A stretch of 64,000 nt of DNA from Mesorhizobium koreense (GCF_031656215.1 NZ_CP134228.1:1240001-1304000), one strand, 5' to 3'; positions 1 to 7,298 are shown, numbered from the stretch's first letter. The notes: generated by a model from the sequence alone, not told the origin. A program made the numbers and translations.

Positions 1-363
1 AAACCTATTGTGAAATCCATGCGTTAGTGCCTAGCGCGTTCGCGCCAGGACCATATTCTGGACCACACGCACCGAAAATTGCCCCCATGCTGCTATACCT
101 TTTGCTTGTCGATCTTAAGTCTCGGCGAGGACTGGCGACAATGCAGTTGGCGGTGTTTGTGGTGCGGGCTTACAACATATCTTAAAGTATATAATAGCAT
201 ACCTTAAATACATGTTTAGTTTCTAAGGAGATTATTAACCGATCGGATCTTATCCTCCGATATGTGCACAGCTGTTGCTTGAATGACTAGAGATAGCCCT
301 TACATTTGTATTTGATGATTGCTGGCAACAAAGCGAGCAAGCACGCAAGCAAGGGAGTAAAAG
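1..363. other. Gene-free left edge
   Basis: No convincing gene is seen here. The stretch around 170-240 is clearly richer in A and T than the rest of the window. A short inverted repeat (ATCGGA and TCCGAT) lies near 243-262. The region precedes the small gene at 364 and probably holds its promoter, but no clear -35/-10 pair was found. Confidence 0.4.
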
Positions 364-660
364 ATGACAACCGCAAACGTTATTGAGTTCAAGCGCCAGC
401 CAGCACCGGAAATCGAGGCGCAGCTAAAGGAAGAGCTGGTATGCGAGCTGCTGACGCCGGAGCCAGGACCGATGGGGCCCGAAGAAATGGAGGAACGCCG
501 GCGCCGGGTAGCGGCAATTCTCGGCCGCCCGTTCCCACGGCTCTCGCGCGAGGAACTGCGGGCGCAAGATATTCCGAATTTGGACGATATACAGGAGTGG
601 AGTTTGATGGACGCGCTGCGGCGCGGCTCTGCCCCGGATATCAGAAACCTCTTTCGATAG
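364..660 (+). CDS. Small hypothetical protein, 98 aa
   Basis: This open frame encodes a 98-residue, charged, probably cytoplasmic protein with no signal peptide or membrane segment. I do not recognise a family. The start is an ATG preceded by the purine-rich stretch AAGGGAGTAAAAG, a plausible ribosome binding site. The middle is rich in Glu and Arg and likely helical. A strong hairpin at 685-721 follows the stop codon and could end its transcript. It sits in the phage-like accessory region and may be a phage or plasmid accessory gene. Function is unknown. Confidence 0.55.
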   Translation: MTTANVIEFKRQPAPEIEAQLKEELVCELLTPEPGPMGPEEMEERRRRVAAILGRPFPRLSREELRAQDIPNLDDIQEWSLMDALRRGSAPDIRNLFR

Positions 661-684
661 TCCGTAGCAACGCACACAGCTAAA

Positions 685-721
685 GAAACCGGCCGGGCCA
701 GTGACAGGCTCGGCCGGTTTC
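685..721 (+). terminator. Hairpin after the 98-aa gene
   Basis: GAAACCGGCCG at 685-695 pairs perfectly with CGGCCGGTTTC at 711-721, an 11-bp stem with a 15-base loop. The following bases (atattt) are only partly T-rich, so it is a moderate intrinsic terminator candidate 24 bp after the stop at 660. Confidence 0.55.
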
Positions 722-837
722 ATATTTCCCGCCGTACGAGCCAACGCCCGCCAGCCACGCTCAGGGCTTCACCAGCGCGTTTCGGCCGTGCTGCTGCGAG
801 CAGGGGCTTGTGGGGCGGCGGCCCGCTGCCTCCAGCG

Positions 838-1004
838 GCGCGTCGTTGCCTGTGATCAGCGCATTGCTGGGGCACGGCAACGCTGCCACCACGGCGCGCT
901 ACGCCCACCTGTCGAATGATCCTCTCCGCGCCGTCAATGAGCGGATCGGAAGCCGGCTTGCAACGGCGCTCGACAAGAGGGACGAAGACAAGGCGGCGGT
1001 GTAA
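838..1004 (+). pseudogene. C-terminal remnant of a tyrosine recombinase
   Basis: The reading frame here encodes SLPVISALLGHGNAATTARY followed by AHLSND, which is the C-terminal catalytic end of a phage-type integrase: the LGH box and the RYAHL context of the nucleophile tyrosine. Everything upstream (core-binding domain, first catalytic Arg, HxxR box) is missing, so it cannot be active. It differs from the intact integrase at 16190-17362, whose tail reads LGHANAAVTLGIYSHAT. It is therefore the relic of a different, older element and supports repeated integration in this region. Confidence 0.75.
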
Positions 1005-1030
1005 ATGTACGTCACCTGCATGAGCCCGGT

Positions 1031-1295
1031 GATCTAAGGGCGGTTGTCGGTTGCTGCAAAAGCCCGGTCGCCCTGGGGGACCGGGCCTTGCCAGTGATGC
1101 AACACTGACCCGCTGATCTAAGCACGCCCAACGATCAACGGGAAGCGGATCGCTTCGGCTTGCGCACCTGACCGGTTTCGACCTCCTGAACGGTTACGTC
1201 TGCTGCCGCCTGACATTCTTGACGATGTCGTCTGCGTGCTCGGCTCAAGTCGATCAAAATCCAGAAAGGAAATGTCATGGATCAGGTGGGCGGCA
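1031..1295. repeat. Collapsed copy of the 3741-4442 segment
   Basis: This 265-bp stretch is a shortened duplicate of 3741-4442. It begins with the same GATCTAAGGGCGGTTGTCGG and ends with the same ATGGATCAGGTGGGCGGC. Relative to the long copy it lacks most of the hairpin array, about 10 bp around 1208, and roughly 110 bp near 1243. The main loss joins two GATCTAAG-type motifs, as expected for recombination between tandem repeats. It contains a truncated version of the small minus-strand gene at 4163-4345, and the start of the 33-aa plus-strand gene at 4424, now fused to unrelated sequence. Confidence 0.8.
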
Positions 1296-1312
1296 GCGTG
1301 CTGTCGGAAAGT

Positions 1313-1627
1313 TCACCTGAACGGGAAACGGTTGCCGCCGCTGTTGACCAAAGTCATTTTCTTGCCATCGGTAACGATGCGATCACAGCGCGATCCACCT
1401 TTATCGAACGTGACGCAGATCTTCCCGTTGGAAATCTTGTAGTGCCCAGGGCTTCCGCCCTTGAAGGTGTATCTCCCGTCGGGAAGATATTTCATCGCGC
1501 CGCTCACCGTGTGACCGACTGCGACCTTCTCGATTTCGGCTTTGGTGGCCGGGCGCTCTGCCGCCATAGCAGCGACGGACCAAGACAGGCATGCCGCTGC
1601 GAGCGGCACGATATAGAGTTTGTGCAT
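1313..1627 (-). CDS. Small secreted protein, 104 aa
   Basis: From the ATG at 1627 the product starts MHKLYIVPLAAACLSWSVAA, a clear signal peptide with a likely cleavage after AMA. The mature part of about 80 residues is basic and contains two Cys (KICVTF and SRCDR) that could form a disulphide in the periplasm. The pattern TVSGAMKYLPDGRYTFKGG is reminiscent of small periplasmic proteins of rhizobia, but I assign no family. An upstream in-frame start at 1663 would add 12 residues before the signal peptide and is less likely. The 3' end abuts the collapsed duplication at 1031-1295. Confidence 0.65.
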   Translation of the reverse strand: MHKLYIVPLAAACLSWSVAAMAAERPATKAEIEKVAVGHTVSGAMKYLPDGRYTFKGGSPGHYKISNGKICVTFDKGGSRCDRIVTDGKKMTLVNSGGNRFPFR

Positions 1628-1727
1628 GAGCCCCTCACATATCTTTGATGCCAAGCGGAACAATTTCCGCTCACGGCGCCCATGATATGAGATGGCTTGA
1701 AAGCGGCAATGATCTTAACGGCCGCCC

Positions 1728-1833
1728 TGACCTACCTCCATTGGAGGGGCAGACCGTACCTCCGATCATGCGATCCTGATCGCCCTGAAGTCTGCATTCG
1801 CCCCGCTGCCGAAAGGTGGCGGGGCTTTTCGCG
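1728..1833 (+). ncRNA. Candidate small RNA, copy A
   Basis: No gene fits this stretch. It has two exposed anti-Shine-Dalgarno-type motifs (CCTACCTCC and CGTACCTCC) followed by a strong intrinsic terminator, GCCCCGCTGCC GAAA GGTGGCGGGGC with a T run, at about 1800-1828. The same layout and nearly the same terminator recur at 4917-5032. C/U-rich motifs plus a Rho-independent terminator are the usual design of alphaproteobacterial trans-acting small RNAs that block ribosome binding. The 5' end is a guess; no promoter was identified. Confidence 0.5.
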
Positions 1834-1996
1834 CTGGCCTTCGCGTAATGATCAAAACCGGGGGCACGCTTTCGGCCATCGATAGGCGCGAACCATCGCC
1901 AAAGCTTGGTCATGCTCAGACTTGATTCTCACGCAGGCAAAACGGGAAGGCGGCCTTCGGGTCGCCTTCTTACCTTAGAGGCGGGGGTTCGTTCCG

Positions 1997-2136
1997 TCAG
2001 CCCCGATCGCGATGCTCGCCGCAATGCCATCGCGTCTCTTTGCCGTAGGGCTCGCCAAAAAACCCCAACGCTCGCAGCCAGGCGCTTCGCACCAGTGATT
2101 GATGGAAGCCGCCAGAATGGAAGGATCAACCGTCAT
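1997..2136 (-). pseudogene. Frameshifted small Cys/His protein
   Basis: From the ATG at 2136 the frame encodes MTVDPSILAASINHWCEAPG, then CERWGF, then loses sense. Shifting frame at the A6 run (2057-2062) restores FFGEPYGKETRWHCGEH with a stop at 1997-1999. The restored 46-residue product has a CxxxxC...CxxH pattern suggesting a small zinc-binding protein. A related copy lies at 7522-7643. One base is missing from the homopolymer; this could be gene decay, a sequencing error or slippage. Confidence 0.55.
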
Positions 2137-2197
2137 TTTTGGGTAGGTGCTTGCGCGCCGTCGCGGCGACAATGCTGAGCGCATCGGCGAACGGCAG

Positions 2198-2503
2198 TCA
2201 TTCTCTCGCTTTCCGCCACCCAGCGGCGCGGGCTTCGGCCTCTGAGCAAAACCAGCGCTCGCCATACTGCGGAGAGATGCGGGTCACGGCGTAATATTTC
2301 TGACCCCGCACATGGTAGATGTGCTCGCCGGTGTTGATCGAGATGTTGCCCTTGATGTCACACGATTGCGACACCTGACTCGCCGGGCGCGGCTGGGAGA
2401 CATGCGCAGCCTGCCGGCTGAACGCAAACAGGTCGGTCGAATAGTAGCCTACACCAGCGGCGACAAGGATCGCGGCGGGCAAGGGAATGCTACTGATCTT
2501 CAT
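2198..2503 (-). CDS. Membrane-anchored sunset-domain-like protein, 101 aa
   Basis: The product starts MKISSIPLPAAILVAAGVGY, a single N-terminal membrane anchor or uncleaved signal. After a linker rich in Pro, Ser and Gln the C-terminal half contains CDIKGNISINTGEHIYHVRG, then QKYY, and ERWFCSEAEARAAGW. This matches the short module often called a sunset or nuclease-associated C-terminal domain in rhizobial proteins, with two conserved Cys. It probably faces the periplasm. The start chosen is the ATG at 2503; an ATG-like start 9 codons upstream is possible. Biochemical role is unknown. Confidence 0.7.
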   Translation of the reverse strand: MKISSIPLPAAILVAAGVGYYSTDLFAFSRQAAHVSQPRPASQVSQSCDIKGNISINTGEHIYHVRGQKYYAVTRISPQYGERWFCSEAEARAAGWRKARE

Positions 2504-2734
2504 CCGTTGAGAATAGCAGGCAGCGATCAACCAGCAGTTTCAGCAAAACCGACAATTTAAAAGGAAATTTCTGGCTGGCGCTAACACACGCGAGCCTGCC
2601 TCTCAACGGTCCTTAATCGGGGCGGATAAATTCGCTGGGATTTCTCAACCTCACTGCAAAACACCGCTGCTATGACATGCGGCGGCAAAGGAGCGAGAAA
2701 ACACCAAGTAGAGCCGGCAACAGGAGAGTGGTGA

Positions 2735-2887
2735 ATGATGATGTTGCTAACCGTCGCCGCCTTCTGGCTCGGCGTACTGTGCGCAGCGGGCGGCGGTCAT
2801 GGAAGCAATACGGAATTCTTCGGCGCGTGGACGGCAATGCTGTCCTTCGCCGCATTCACGTTTGAGATAGTCCTACTTCTAATTTAG
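2735..2887 (+). CDS. Very small membrane protein, 50 aa
   Basis: The ATG at 2735 is preceded by CAGGAG at 2721-2726 with good spacing. The product begins MMMLLTVAAFWLGVLCAAGG, a hydrophobic helix, then a short polar loop (GHGSNTEF), then a second hydrophobic helix ending in FEIVLLLI. It is therefore likely a two-helix inner-membrane peptide. Two more in-frame ATGs follow directly, so the exact start is uncertain by one or two codons. It is convergent with the terminase-like gene at 2915. No family is recognised; phage-encoded membrane peptides of this size are common. Confidence 0.5.
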   Translation: MMMLLTVAAFWLGVLCAAGGGHGSNTEFFGAWTAMLSFAAFTFEIVLLLI

Positions 2888-2914
2888 CCGGCGAGGGCAA
2901 CCCGCACTGTTGGC

Positions 2915-3358
2915 TCACCCAGCTTCATACTCCCCATTAAGCACTTTCTCTTCGGTTGACTTGTCGAGCATCGCTATCAACTCCTCGACCGTCGCAGTAG
3001 CCATCAAGGCAACGGAGCGGCTCGGAATCGGGCCGATCGCACGATTGAGGATTTCCTGGGCGGCGGTGATGCGTGCCGACTCCGATCGACCATTTATGCA
3101 AACGTTCATCAGCGTGGTGAAGGCCGCTGGCGCAGCGGCTTCGAAACGCGACCGCGTCTCGCCCGCGATAGCGCTCCTGATACGGCGGGCCGAAAGCAGC
3201 CGCTCAGCCACATCGCTAGCCTCTCGCTCGTCATCGCTATAGCCAGCCTGCAAAGCCGCTGTGGCGCCATGTTGTGGGCCGCCAAGGGCGACCACTGCCG
3301 CGACGAAAGCAATTTCCTGCGGATGGGTTAGGTTGGCGATGGTCAGGTCAGAGGGCAT
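2915..3358 (-). CDS. Possible phage terminase small subunit, 147 aa
   Basis: The start chosen is the ATG at 3358 (MPSDLTIANLTHPQEIAFVA). The N-terminal part, with ALGGPQHGATAALQAGYS, resembles the helix-turn-helix DNA-binding region of small terminase subunits, which recruit the packaging motor to phage DNA. A helical region follows (AAPAAFTTLMNVCINGRSES) and then a repeat-rich helix, ARITAAQEILNRAIG, common in this family. The length fits. No large terminase gene is nearby. The upstream DNA holds 11-bp phased repeats (3497-3572), which could be its binding site. The assignment rests on pattern resemblance, not on an alignment. Confidence 0.5.
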   Translation of the reverse strand: MPSDLTIANLTHPQEIAFVAAVVALGGPQHGATAALQAGYSDDEREASDVAERLLSARRIRSAIAGETRSRFEAAAPAAFTTLMNVCINGRSESARITAAQEILNRAIGPIPSRSVALMATATVEELIAMLDKSTEEKVLNGEYEAG

Positions 3359-3400
3359 GGCGTGTCTCGCGCGGCGGATTGAGATAGTCGGGACGACGGT

Positions 3401-3415
3401 TGTTACGCTATAACA
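3401..3415. promoter_or_regulatory. Inverted repeat upstream of the terminase-like gene
   Basis: TGTTA CGCTA TAACA is a perfect 5-bp-arm inverted repeat 43 bp upstream of the ATG at 3358. Its position suits an operator or promoter element for the minus-strand gene. The regulator is unknown. Confidence 0.35.
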
Positions 3416-3496
3416 TTTCGGCCCACATGCCAATAGGCCAAGGCCCCTCCAAGGGCCGAACGGCCGTAGGGGTATGGGGGGACACACCACCCCCAA

Positions 3497-3572
3497 ATTT
3501 TACCGGAATTTTACCGGGATTTTACCCGTTTTTGGGTGTGAATTTTACCGAGATTTTACCCGGTTTTTGGGC
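3497..3572. repeat. 11-bp phased TTTTACC repeats
   Basis: TTTTACC starts at 3498, 3509, 3520, 3543 and 3554, spacings of 11, 11, 23 and 11 bp, so all copies lie close to the same face of the helix. They fall in two imperfect 34-bp blocks (about 3507-3538 and 3541-3572), each ending in a run like CCCG(G)TTTTTGGG. No credible gene covers the site. The layout is that of an iteron or a multi-site protein-binding array and lies just upstream of the terminase-like gene. Confidence 0.75.
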
Positions 3573-3740
3573 ACCAAGAAATTGAGCAACGAAGCAACTT
3601 ACAACCTGCAAGACACCAACATACTTTGCCAAACTATGTTGCTTCAGCGTCGATCTCTGCCCCGGATGAAGCGACAAAGATACCGTGCAGAGTTGGGGCG
3701 GCGTGAGCAATCCCACAGTCTGCAACTGACCCGAGCCGAT

Positions 3741-4155
3741 GATCTAAGGGCGGTTGTCGGTTGCTGCAAAAGCCCGGCCGCCCTTGGGGGAGTGGGTGGG
3801 GTCGGCGACCGGGCCTTGCCAGCGATGCAACACTGACGCGCGGATCTAAGCACGGCCGATGGAATTGGAAAAGCCCGGTCGCTTGGGATGTTCGGGTGAG
3901 AACGAGCGACCGGGCCCCGCCAGCGTTCAGCGTGCTGACCCCTGATTTAAGCACGATCCGGGAAGAGCGCAGAAGACCCGGCCGCAGAGTTGGGCTCAAC
4001 ATCGGCCGGGCCTTGTCAGCGTTCAGGCGAACCGACATGCGATCTAGCCACACCGGGAAAGACACTTCTATGAAGCTCGTCACAGACCGACCGGTTGTGA
4101 GAGTTGGGAGCGGTCAGGTGGAAAGTTAAAAGCCCGGCCGCTGATCTAAGCACGC
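3741..4155. repeat. Tandem array of hairpin units, about 100 bp each
   Basis: GATCTAAG-type motifs occur at 3741, 3843, 3944 (GATTTAAG), 4041 (GATCTAGC) and 4143, a period of 97-102 bp. The first three units carry an inverted repeat of the form GCCCGGYCGC...GCGACCGGGC (imperfect in the third), followed by GCCAGCG or a close variant; the fourth unit is degenerate. The stems are long and GC-rich. A shortened copy is at 1031-1120 and a solitary hairpin of the same kind is at 6919-6960. No open frame explains the period. Possible roles are structured RNA, transcription terminators or a protein-binding array. Confidence 0.75.
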
Positions 4156-4162
4156 CCAACGA

Positions 4163-4345
4163 TCAACGGAAAGCGGATCGCTTCGGCTTGCGCACCTGGC
4201 CGGTTTCGACCTCCTGAACCGTCACGTCTGCAGCCGGAAACAGCCGTCTGACATTCTTGACGATGTCGTCTGCGTGCTCGGCGGGTGAGTATTCTGCATC
4301 TACAGGCACGCTGATCGTCAGCTTCACCTCAACGTACGTCAACAC
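4163..4345 (-). CDS. Small hypothetical protein, 60 aa
   Basis: The product from the GTG at 4345 reads roughly MLTYVEVKLTISVPVDAEYS, then PAEHADDIVKNVRRLFPAAD, and ends in a basic tail, RKPKRSAFR. It looks like a compact alpha/beta phage-type protein. The putative ribosome binding site is GGGGGCGGGA. A truncated copy of its C-terminal half survives inside the duplicate at 1031-1295 with an internal loss of 10 bp and no start. No family is recognised. The intact copy is probably the functional one. Confidence 0.5.
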   Translation of the reverse strand: MLTYVEVKLTISVPVDAEYSPAEHADDIVKNVRRLFPAADVTVQEVETGQVRKPKRSAFR

Positions 4346-4423
4346 CGTCCCGCCCCCTAAAACACCGCGCCTTTTACAGCACAGGGGCGGCCCAAGTCGA
4401 TCAAAATCCAGAAAGGAAATGTC

Positions 4424-4525
4424 ATGGATCAGGTGGGCGGCACCGGCACGCCTGGCCGGGCTATCTGGAAAGCCGGCGGCTGGATACTTGCCGCTGCCGT
4501 AGCCCTCGTCGGCTTCTATGCCTAG
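4424..4525 (+). CDS. 33-aa single-helix membrane peptide
   Basis: AGAAAGGAAATGTC precedes the ATG at 4424. The peptide begins MDQVGGTGTPGRAIWKAGGW and continues with ILAAAVALVGFYA and a stop, so it has a short polar N-terminus and one membrane helix. The ribosome binding site and first six codons are duplicated at 1264-1295, where the rest of the frame has been replaced. Preservation of a complete frame with a good start in only one copy suggests a real gene, but at this length chance cannot be excluded. Confidence 0.4.
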   Translation: MDQVGGTGTPGRAIWKAGGWILAAAVALVGFYA

Positions 4526-4574
4526 GTGACCAGCCATATCACGTTTCGGCCGTGGTCGGTGCTCGCGGGAGGCG

Positions 4575-4790
4575 TTAATTGACAGGCGGCTTGATGACGA
4601 ACCTCTGCACCTCGAACACAATTCCGTCCATCAGCTTGAGATAGCGAACAGCATCCTGCGGCATCTCTCGGACTGGAACGTCGGCTGAGCATCGCAGGTG
4701 CTGGAGCATGAAATAGGCCGCCGTGCCGGCGTCGGGCGCCCCTACGTAAAAGACCCTATCATCGAACAGGAATTCCCATCCTCTCTGCAT
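4575..4790 (-). CDS. Small hypothetical protein, 71 aa
   Basis: The ATG at 4790 has an ideal ribosome binding site, GGGAGGACTCT. The product begins MQRGWEFLFDDRVFYVGAPD and is a mixed alpha/beta soluble protein without signal or membrane segments. It is probably a phage or island accessory gene. I recognise no family. It is read away from the candidate small RNA at 4917-5032. Confidence 0.55.
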   Translation of the reverse strand: MQRGWEFLFDDRVFYVGAPDAGTAAYFMLQHLRCSADVPVREMPQDAVRYLKLMDGIVFEVQRFVIKPPVN

Positions 4791-4916
4791 AGAGTCCTCC
4801 CACGCGTGTCATCCTCATGGGAGAACAACGTTTTTGCGAGGGCAACGTTGCAGGCGAGGAGCCCGGCCGGAGCCGGCATCGGGAAGCTAAAATGGACCGC
4901 CAAGGCCGGTCTTCGC

Positions 4917-5032
4917 CCTGACCTACCTCCATCGGATGAGTTGACCCTACCTCTCATTGTGCCATCGTATTGGCTCGATCAATATCCGATTTCCGCCCCG
5001 CTGCCGAAAGGTGGCGGGGCTTTTTTGCGTTT
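4917..5032 (+). ncRNA. Candidate small RNA, copy B
   Basis: This stretch repeats the layout of 1728-1833: CCTGACCTACCTCC near the 5' end, a second motif CCCTACCTC, and the same terminator stem (GCCCCGCTGCC GAAA GGTGGCGGGGC) followed by six T, at about 4996-5028. The middle has diverged strongly while the motifs and the terminator are kept, which is what selection on an RNA would give. The transcript start is not defined. Confidence 0.55.
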
Positions 5033-5159
5033 GCGGCATGGGACCAAGGGCCGATCTCATGGGATCATTGGTCCCAATCCCGCGTCTCAACGGAACCGCT
5101 TCTAGACTCCGATGTTGGCCCCCTAACCAGGGCCGGCGGGACAGCAGACGGAGATTAAT

Positions 5160-6035
5160 ATGAACATCTCTCGCAAAATGGCCGTAAGCAGCCTCGCCAT
5201 GATGGTTAGTCTCGGCATCACATCGGGTGTGGTCTGGGCGCAGGGCGCCCAAGGCAACACGAAGCTCGATAGCAATTCCAAAATCGAGACGCAGCACCAA
5301 ACCAAGGGTGCAACTGGCTCAGAGACGAAATCAGAGAGCCAGACCAGCGGCGGCATGAAGGCCGAAGGTGGTACCCGCGTGAAGGGTCAGTCCGATAGTC
5401 AGACGAAGGCAGAGGGCAACACCCGGATGAAAGGCGAAACGAGCGGCCAGACGAAGGCCGAGGGCAGCACCCAGATGAAGGGTGGAACCGGTAATCGGAC
5501 CAAAGCCGAGAGCAGTACCCGGATGAAAGGCGAAGGCCAGAATGCCCAGACGGATACCGGCGCCAAATCGGATCAGAAAACTCAGATGAAGACGGAGGAG
5601 TCCGGCTCGACGAAGAAGGGCGAGGGCTCCCGCGCTCAAATGAGATCGGAAACGGGCAAGAGCGGCAGCGCCACGTCTGGTGGCGGGATGAACGGCGAGA
5701 CCACGAAGAGCGGCCAGGTGGAAAGCACGGGCACCAGCAATGAGAAGACCGGTTCCGTGCAGAAGAATGGCGGCGTAGAAGTGAACGTCACCACCGAGCA
5801 GAAGACCGAAATCCGTCAGGTGATCAAGACGGAGGATGTCCAGCCGGTCGAGCACGTGACGTTCGACGTGGATGTGGGTACGTCAATCCCGCACAGCGTG
5901 CATCTGCATCGGCTGCCGCCGAGGATCGTGAAGATTGTGCCGGCCTATGAGGACTACGAGTACTTCGTCCTTGCCGATGGCCGCATCGTTATCGTCGATC
6001 CGAATTCATACGAGATTGTCTACATTCTGGCGTAA
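5160..6035 (+). CDS. Secreted DUF1236 protein with 16-residue repeats, 291 aa
   Basis: The N-terminus MNISRKMAVSSLAMMVSLGI is a signal peptide that probably ends after VWAQG. Residues about 60-130 contain four imperfect 16-residue repeats around TKAEGxTRMKG, giving a highly charged, probably disordered Lys/Thr/Gly/Ser region. The C-terminal 90 residues (from TEQKTEIRQVIKTEDV to DPNSYEIVYIL) match the DUF1236 domain found in periplasmic proteins of rhizobia and relatives. The ATG at 5160 follows GACGGAGATTAAT, a fair ribosome binding site. The 48-bp DNA repeat could vary in copy number between strains. The role is unknown; an envelope or stress function is only a guess. Confidence 0.8.
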   Translation: MNISRKMAVSSLAMMVSLGITSGVVWAQGAQGNTKLDSNSKIETQHQTKGATGSETKSESQTSGGMKAEGGTRVKGQSDSQTKAEGNTRMKGETSGQTKAEGSTQMKGGTGNRTKAESSTRMKGEGQNAQTDTGAKSDQKTQMKTEESGSTKKGEGSRAQMRSETGKSGSATSGGGMNGETTKSGQVESTGTSNEKTGSVQKNGGVEVNVTTEQKTEIRQVIKTEDVQPVEHVTFDVDVGTSIPHSVHLHRLPPRIVKIVPAYEDYEYFVLADGRIVIVDPNSYEIVYILA

Positions 6036-6165
6036 ACGGGTCGATCTCAATCGCTCGTTGGCTTCTGATGAGCGGCGTAAGCCCTTACCAGCTTCGGCTG
6101 GTGAGGGTCTGCCGGAACAAGCACGTGTCCTTGTGGCTCGTCAATCAACGAGGACGGAGGGTATC

Positions 6166-6396
6166 ATGTTAATCGAAGTTGGACCCGCGCGTCGGCCGGG
6201 CATCGCTGACACCATTTACGACAGGCCGCTGCAGAAAGATGACCTGCAGGTTGATCCCAATGGCGGGATTGCGCTGACCATAGACGCGAGCGGAATTAGA
6301 GACGTCAAGTCTCACTATCGCTATCGGATCAGTTTCACAGCTGTGGAGGCGGGCAGGATAGCCGGAACCATCGCGGACGCAGGTGGATTTGCTTAA
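6166..6396 (+). CDS. Hypothetical protein, 76 aa
   Basis: The ATG at 6166 follows AGGACGGAGGGTATC, a strong ribosome binding site. The product begins MLIEVGPARRPGIADTIYDR, then runs as a beta-rich small protein ending near AGRIAGTIADAGGFA. The frame remains open further upstream but is not needed. It follows the DUF1236 gene on the same strand after 130 bp. No family is recognised. Confidence 0.55.
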   Translation: MLIEVGPARRPGIADTIYDRPLQKDDLQVDPNGGIALTIDASGIRDVKSHYRYRISFTAVEAGRIAGTIADAGGFA

Positions 6397-6496
6397 AGAG
6401 TGCCCTGCTGAATGAAACCGCCTCAAACACCGTTCAGCTTCGACTGCTTTTTGGCGGTATCTTTGGCTCTAGTCAAACGGTCATGGTCCGTGCGCT

Positions 6497-6862
6497 TCAG
6501 TGCATCGCAACCAGACGGTGGATCGCATCGCGTATGGCGTTCGATACGGTCTCTACTTGTCGGACGTCTTTGCCTGGCGCGGTAAGAACGAAGATTCCTT
6601 CCGTGCCGTCAGTCAGTTGCAGATATAGATGAAGCTCGCCATCGAACGGCTGCGCGGTAAGGCCAGCCACACTATGAACTCCTATGGGATCCTCGATCTT
6701 CGGAGCATTCCCCGCTTCCGCTGCAAATGTTTCGAAGATCGCCTCCGCCGCATCTAACCCTACTCTAATCGTCTCCTTTGTCCCCGCATTGTCCGTGGCC
6801 TCGACGATAACCTCGCAGGTCGTCTTATCGAACCGGACTTCTGTCGTTGCCGTCTTCGTCAT
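6497..6862 (-). CDS. Hypothetical protein, 121 aa
   Basis: The chosen start is the ATG at 6862 (MTKTATTEVRFDKTTCEVIV), preceded by GGGGAGCA. A longer frame back to 6997 runs through the GCCCGG hairpin and is unlikely to be translated. The product is soluble, with two beta-rich halves; the second, DGELHLYLQLTDGTEGIFVL, suggests a small sandwich fold. No family is recognised. It is an island accessory gene. Confidence 0.55.
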   Translation of the reverse strand: MTKTATTEVRFDKTTCEVIVEATDNAGTKETIRVGLDAAEAIFETFAAEAGNAPKIEDPIGVHSVAGLTAQPFDGELHLYLQLTDGTEGIFVLTAPGKDVRQVETVSNAIRDAIHRLVAMH

Positions 6863-6918
6863 TGCTCCCCATCGGGGCCTTTTTGCATGCTGCAGAAACA
6901 GACGCGCATTTTGAGTAG

Positions 6919-6960
6919 GCCCGGCCGCCTGGGGTAGTGTGGGAACAGAGGCGACCGGGC
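6919..6960. repeat. Solitary GCCCGG hairpin
   Basis: GCCCGGCCGCC at 6919-6929 faces GGCGACCGGGC at 6950-6960, the same inverted repeat found in the array at 3741-4155, here without the GATCTAAG motif. It lies just upstream of the gene that starts at 6862 on the minus strand. Confidence 0.6.
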
Positions 6961-7160
6961 CCTTGCTGCGGCGGTTCAGCCTCGGCCGCTTGGCCAAATT
7001 AGTCTAGGTCATCGGGAAGGGATGCCGGACCTTGGTCCCATGCTCCACGCGCATTGGTCCAAGCTGCCGGTCTGATCGGAACGCACGGCCTTAGCGGCTG
7101 TTCATATGGATCGCTTGTTTCGCGCAGCTAACGCCGCCCGCTCTGAGCGAAGCGATCGAC

Positions 7161-7194
7161 GCCCCGCCTGTCCTTTCCGATTGGCGGGGCTTTT
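7161..7194 (+). terminator. Intrinsic terminator
   Basis: GCCCCGCC at 7161-7168 pairs with GGCGGGGC at 7183-7190 and is followed by TTTT. The upstream 150 bp hold no clear gene, so it may end a short unrecognised transcript, as with the two small RNA candidates whose terminators share the GCCCCGC...GCGGGGC core. Confidence 0.6.
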
Positions 7195-7298
7195 CATCTC
7201 AAGGGGGCGAGATTCGACGGGGACCGCAATTCGGCGTACTGTTCACTCGCGGAGCGTTCATAACGATAACCGCGAAGCTCCGCATTTTGGAGGCTTCC

